A DNA stretch of 9,180 nt from the NCBI GenBank assembly GCA_023398345.1, contig JAEWSK010000103.1, positions 1 through 9,180 of the forward strand, in the 5' to 3' direction. This stretch comes from Armatimonadota bacterium. Lineage in GTDB: Bacteria; Armatimonadota; UBA5829. Below are positions 7,612-9,180 of this stretch, one piece after another (position 1 is the first letter of the stretch; every line of letters begins with the position of its first letter). The translations under genes and the position numbers were made by a program. The notes below the pieces were generated by a model. That model was not told the DNA's origin, made no database searches, and saw only the letters and a list, made by a program, of their open reading frames with translations.

Positions 7612-7812
7612 TTAGCTTTTGACTATCTCAAGCTCGTCTTCTCTGAAGCAGTGGAGGCAGTTCGTGCGTCGATGTGGAAACGTGATGGGCCTGTGTTTCA
7701 CAACGAGCATCTCCCCTCCGTCCTCCATGCCGCAGACTTTTCCGAGCATGCCGTTATACTCATCGTGTGTTCGCAGTCTTACGATTGTTCCCGCAAGCTC
7801 TGAGCGCGTCAT
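7612..7812 (-). CDS. Small conserved-looking protein, possible SH3-like barrel with CxxC motif
   Basis: I do not recognise a named family. From ATG 7812 the protein has 66 residues. The pattern AGTIVRLRTHDEYNGMLGKV (7-26), then strands ending in EMLVV, and a final EDELEIV, resembles small SH3-like/KOW barrels in which a Gly-x-Val turn precedes a closing DELE strand. A short insert carries His40, His48, Cys52 and Cys55 (NCLHC), which could bind a metal. The ATG at 7812 is favoured by AGGGGG about eight bases upstream. A longer frame from 7947 would run back through the conserved 3' end of the 6S RNA and has no better support. The gene follows the 6S RNA by about 50 nt with no terminator between, so the two may be one transcript, as with ssrS-ygfA in E. 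coli. Confidence 0.6.
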   Translation of the reverse strand: MTRSELAGTIVRLRTHDEYNGMLGKVCGMEDGGEMLVVKHRPITFPHRRTNCLHCFREDELEIVKS

Positions 7813-7862
7813 TGCAATTGCCCCCTGTCCCCCAATGGCGCGGCGGGTTTTGGCAAACAAAT

Positions 7863-8043
7863 AGCCCCGCCTGTGCCGTGTGTCTACCGAGTTTTTGAAC
7901 CCTGCTAACCAGGGCGGTGTCCACTGCCTACCCTCGCGATTCCCCAATTACTTGGGGCTGCCACTTGGGCAAATCAAGTAAGACTCCTTTAATTTTGAGT
8001 GTCGGCTCAAAACTTCCTCGACAACCACGTACACTGCAGGGCT
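7863..8043 (-). ncRNA. ssrS: 6S RNA (RNA polymerase-binding regulatory RNA)
   Basis: The minus strand from 8043 to 7863 is 181 nt, the usual 6S length, and folds as a long rod. The ends AGCCC-x-GC and GC-x-GGGCT pair as the closing stem. The 5' central region contains TTTTGAGCCGACACTCAAAA, a 7-bp hairpin close to the GAGCCGA element of E. coli 6S. The apical arm ends in CCCCAAGTAATTGGGG (7957-7942), a perfect 6-bp hairpin. The 3' central-bubble strand holds CCCTGGTTAGCAGGG (7914-7900) followed by TTCAAAAACTCGGTAGACAC, paralleling the E. coli AGGGUUCAAGGGUUACAG segment, and then ACGGCACAGGCGGGG, like the 3' GGCGGCAUC end. 6S binds sigma70 polymerase as an open-promoter mimic in stationary phase. 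Ends are estimated from pairing. No covariance model was run, so this rests on recalled sequence and hand folding. Confidence 0.75.
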
Positions 8044-8059
8044 GTAAAGCCACTGTCAA

Positions 8060-8088
8060 TATTCATGCTCAATTTCAATCTACCACAA
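8060..8088 (-). promoter_or_regulatory. Candidate promoter for the 6S RNA
   Basis: On the minus strand TTGTGG (8088-8083), a 17-bp spacer and TGAATA (8065-8060) would start transcription near 8053, about ten bases before the folded 5' end. An alternative pair, TTGCAA (8105-8100) and TAGATT (8082-8077), also with 17 bp, would start near 8070. Neither is strong, and the choice is open. Confidence 0.3.
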
Positions 8089-8232
8089 TCCATATGCTTT
8101 TGCAACCTCGTTTTTGAAGGGACGATTGTCAGATTAATAGAGATTGCTTTGCAGCAGCGCCACAACATTGAAAGTCGGATAACAAAAAAACTCAGAGCAA
8201 ATTTAGTAGATGCTACACACGCTCGATGCGAT
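8089..8232. other. Intergenic spacer between divergent 6S RNA and gyrA units
   Basis: This AT-rich stretch separates the 6S RNA promoter area from the gyrA promoter. Frames crossing it have no ribosome sites and no recognisable protein content, and I see no further hairpin. It may hold regulatory sites for either side, but none can be named. Confidence 0.5.
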
Positions 8233-8261
8233 TTGACCTGCCGTGCTTGCAAGAGTATAAT
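8233..8261 (+). promoter_or_regulatory. Sigma70-type promoter of gyrA
   Basis: TTGACC (8233-8238) differs from the -35 consensus by one base. It is followed by a 17-bp spacer and an exact TATAAT (8256-8261). The predicted start is at A8267 or G8268, giving a leader of about 29 nt before the TTG start of gyrA. Confidence 0.85.
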
Positions 8262-8274
8262 TGAGGAGTCAAAA

Positions 8275-8304
8275 ATGCATCGAGAGGACCCTCAATTTGA
8301 GTAA
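8275..8304 (+). other. Nine-codon ORF overlapping the gyrA start
   Basis: ATG at 8275 encodes MHREDPQFE and stops at TAA 8302-8304, overlapping the first eight bases of gyrA in another frame (TTGAGTAA). GAGGAG (8263-8268) sits six bases upstream of the ATG, a strong site if transcribed. The predicted transcription start at 8267/8268 would remove most of it. It may be a translational-coupling leader, or chance. A one-base sequence error in the TTT run at 8296-8298 would fuse it to gyrA. Confidence 0.3.
8282..8288 (+). promoter_or_regulatory. Ribosome binding site deciding the gyrA TTG start
   Basis: GAGAGGA ends eight bases before TTG 8297. No in-frame ATG or GTG near the conserved N-terminus offers an alternative, so this site supports TTG as the start codon. 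Confidence 0.7.
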
Positions 8305-9180
8305 TATCGCTCGCGAAGTTATCCCCATAAACATCGAGGACGAGCTTAAACGGTCGTATATGGACTACGCGATGAGCGTAATCATATCCCGCGCTCTGCC
8401 GGATGTAAAAGACGGCCTCAAGCCGGTTCAGCGGCGTATTCTGGTCGCTATGCACGACCTGCATTTGGGGCCATCATCTCAACATAGAAAGTCAGCTAAA
8501 ATCGCCGGTGACACGTCCGGTAACTACCATCCGCATGGACAGGAAGTCGTGTATCCGACTATTGTGCGAATGGCGCAGGACTTCAGCCTCCGCTACCCTA
8601 TCATTGATGGACAAGGAAATATGGGGTCTATCGATGGCGACCCTCCGGCGGCGATGCGTTATACCGAAGTCCGAATGTCACCATTTGCAATGGAGATGCT
8701 TGACGACCTCGAAAAAGACACCGTCGATTGGCGCGATAACTACGATCAGACCCGAATGGAACCTATCGTGCTGCCGGGTAAGTTTCCCAATTTGCTGGCA
8801 AACGGCAGCGAGGGAATCGCGGTTGGAATGGCGACAAAGCTCCCGCCGCATAACCTCACCGAACTCTGCGACGGTTTGACCCATTTAATCGACAATCCCG
8901 ACGCAACAATCGAAGATTTAATGCAATTTATCAAAGGCCCGGATTTCCCGACATCGGGCTTGATACTTGGAGCAAAGGGCATTCGGTCGGCATATGAAAC
9001 CGGCCGCGGCCAGGTCATAATGCAGGCCCAGACCACCATTGAGCCGATGGAGGGCGGAAAGTCCGCCATTGTCATCACAGAGCTGCCTTACCAAGTAAAT
9101 AAAGCTACGCTACAGCTCAAGATCGGCGAGATTCACCGCGAGCGCAAGGTGGACGGCATAGTCGGACTCTACGACTACTC
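8297..9180 (+). CDS. gyrA: DNA gyrase subunit A, 3' truncated by window edge
   Basis: The gene is open to the right edge (294 complete codons). From TTG 8297 the protein begins MSNIAREVIPINIEDELK, matching the E. coli GyrA start MSDLAREITPVNIEEELK residue for residue in position. The breakage-reunion core follows: DYAMSVIISRALPDVKDGLK (23-42), the HPHG helix (78-81), DGQGNMGSIDGD (104-115) and AAMRYTEVRM (118-127) with catalytic Tyr122 and Arg121. GyrA forms the A2B2 gyrase that introduces negative supercoils. At the quinolone pocket, E. coli Ser83 and Asp87 are replaced by Glu83 and Pro87, with Gln at 82. ParC is a possible alternative, but the N-terminus favours GyrA; the C-terminal GyrA-box that would settle it is outside the window. 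Transcription is from the strong promoter just upstream. gyrB is not adjacent on the visible side. Confidence 0.93.
   Translation, partial: MSNIAREVIPINIEDELKRSYMDYAMSVIISRALPDVKDGLKPVQRRILVAMHDLHLGPSSQHRKSAKIAGDTSGNYHPHGQEVVYPTIVRMAQDFSLRYPIIDGQGNMGSIDGDPPAAMRYTEVRMSPFAMEMLDDLEKDTVDWRDNYDQTRMEPIVLPGKFPNLLANGSEGIAVGMATKLPPHNLTELCDGLTHLIDNPDATIEDLMQFIKGPDFPTSGLILGAKGIRSAYETGRGQVIMQAQTTIEPMEGGKSAIVITELPYQVNKATLQLKIGEIHRERKVDGIVGLYDY

Noticed and set aside
7612..7947. Longer, 111-residue version of the small protein
   Set aside because: The extra N-terminal part overlaps the conserved 3' half of the 6S RNA and looks like translated structured RNA. ATG 7812 has a good ribosome site.
8054..8059. 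Perfect minus-strand TTGACA near the 6S 5' end
   Set aside because: Using it as a -35 box would start transcription inside the 6S rod and remove its closing stem, and no good -10 box follows.
7999..8304. 101-codon plus-strand ORF ending in the gyrA start
   Set aside because: It runs antisense to 6S RNA and then through the gyrA promoter, so it cannot be made from that promoter. Only its last nine codons, with their own ATG, merit mention.

Overview
The window reads as a chromosomal segment of a free-living bacterium with moderate base composition. The partial GyrA at the right edge has the spacing and motifs of Armatimonadota-like or related sequences, and a very long propeller-type surface protein would also fit such lineages. 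This assignment is an inference from recalled family resemblance, not a search result. I see no phage genes, transposase, CRISPR array or tRNA.

Layout. (1) Positions 1-3365, plus strand: the C-terminal 1,120 or so residues of a large repeat-containing beta-propeller protein, cut by the left edge. (2) Positions 3366-3520: a convergent intergenic region with a 37-bp near-perfect palindrome and a minus-strand intrinsic terminator. (3) Positions 7480 down to 3521, minus strand: four genes in the order ROK-like/ASKHA protein, PIG-L (LmbE-like) deacetylase, Gfo/Idh/MocA oxidoreductase, OsmC peroxidase. The first two are 15 nt apart and the last two 27 nt apart, with a 159-nt gap between the pairs. 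A strong sigma70-type promoter (TTGACA, 17 bp, TAGAAT) precedes the set. Its predicted start point lies exactly at the edge of a large dyad that would form a 5'-terminal hairpin in the mRNA. (4) Positions 8043 down to 7612, minus strand: a structured region that I read as a 6S RNA gene (ssrS), followed by a 66-residue small protein and a GC-rich hairpin. (5) Positions 8233 to the right edge, plus strand: a consensus promoter (TTGACC, 17 bp, TATAAT) and gyrA, which starts at TTG and runs off the window.

How the parts may work together. The ROK-like protein, deacetylase and oxidoreductase are the usual kinds of enzymes for handling N-acetylated or otherwise modified sugars; the substrate cannot be read from sequence. 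OsmC at the operon end is a peroxide-reducing enzyme that may simply share transcription. 6S RNA and gyrA diverge from a common intergenic region, so a global regulator of RNA polymerase and the topoisomerase that sets supercoiling are neighbours.

The observations most worth checking are the 6S RNA call and its unusual neighbourhood, the gyrA start region with an overlapping nine-codon ORF, the unusual quinolone-pocket residues in GyrA, the operon-leading dyad, and the ROK-like protein, which has an extra N-terminal module and lacks the ROK zinc motif.
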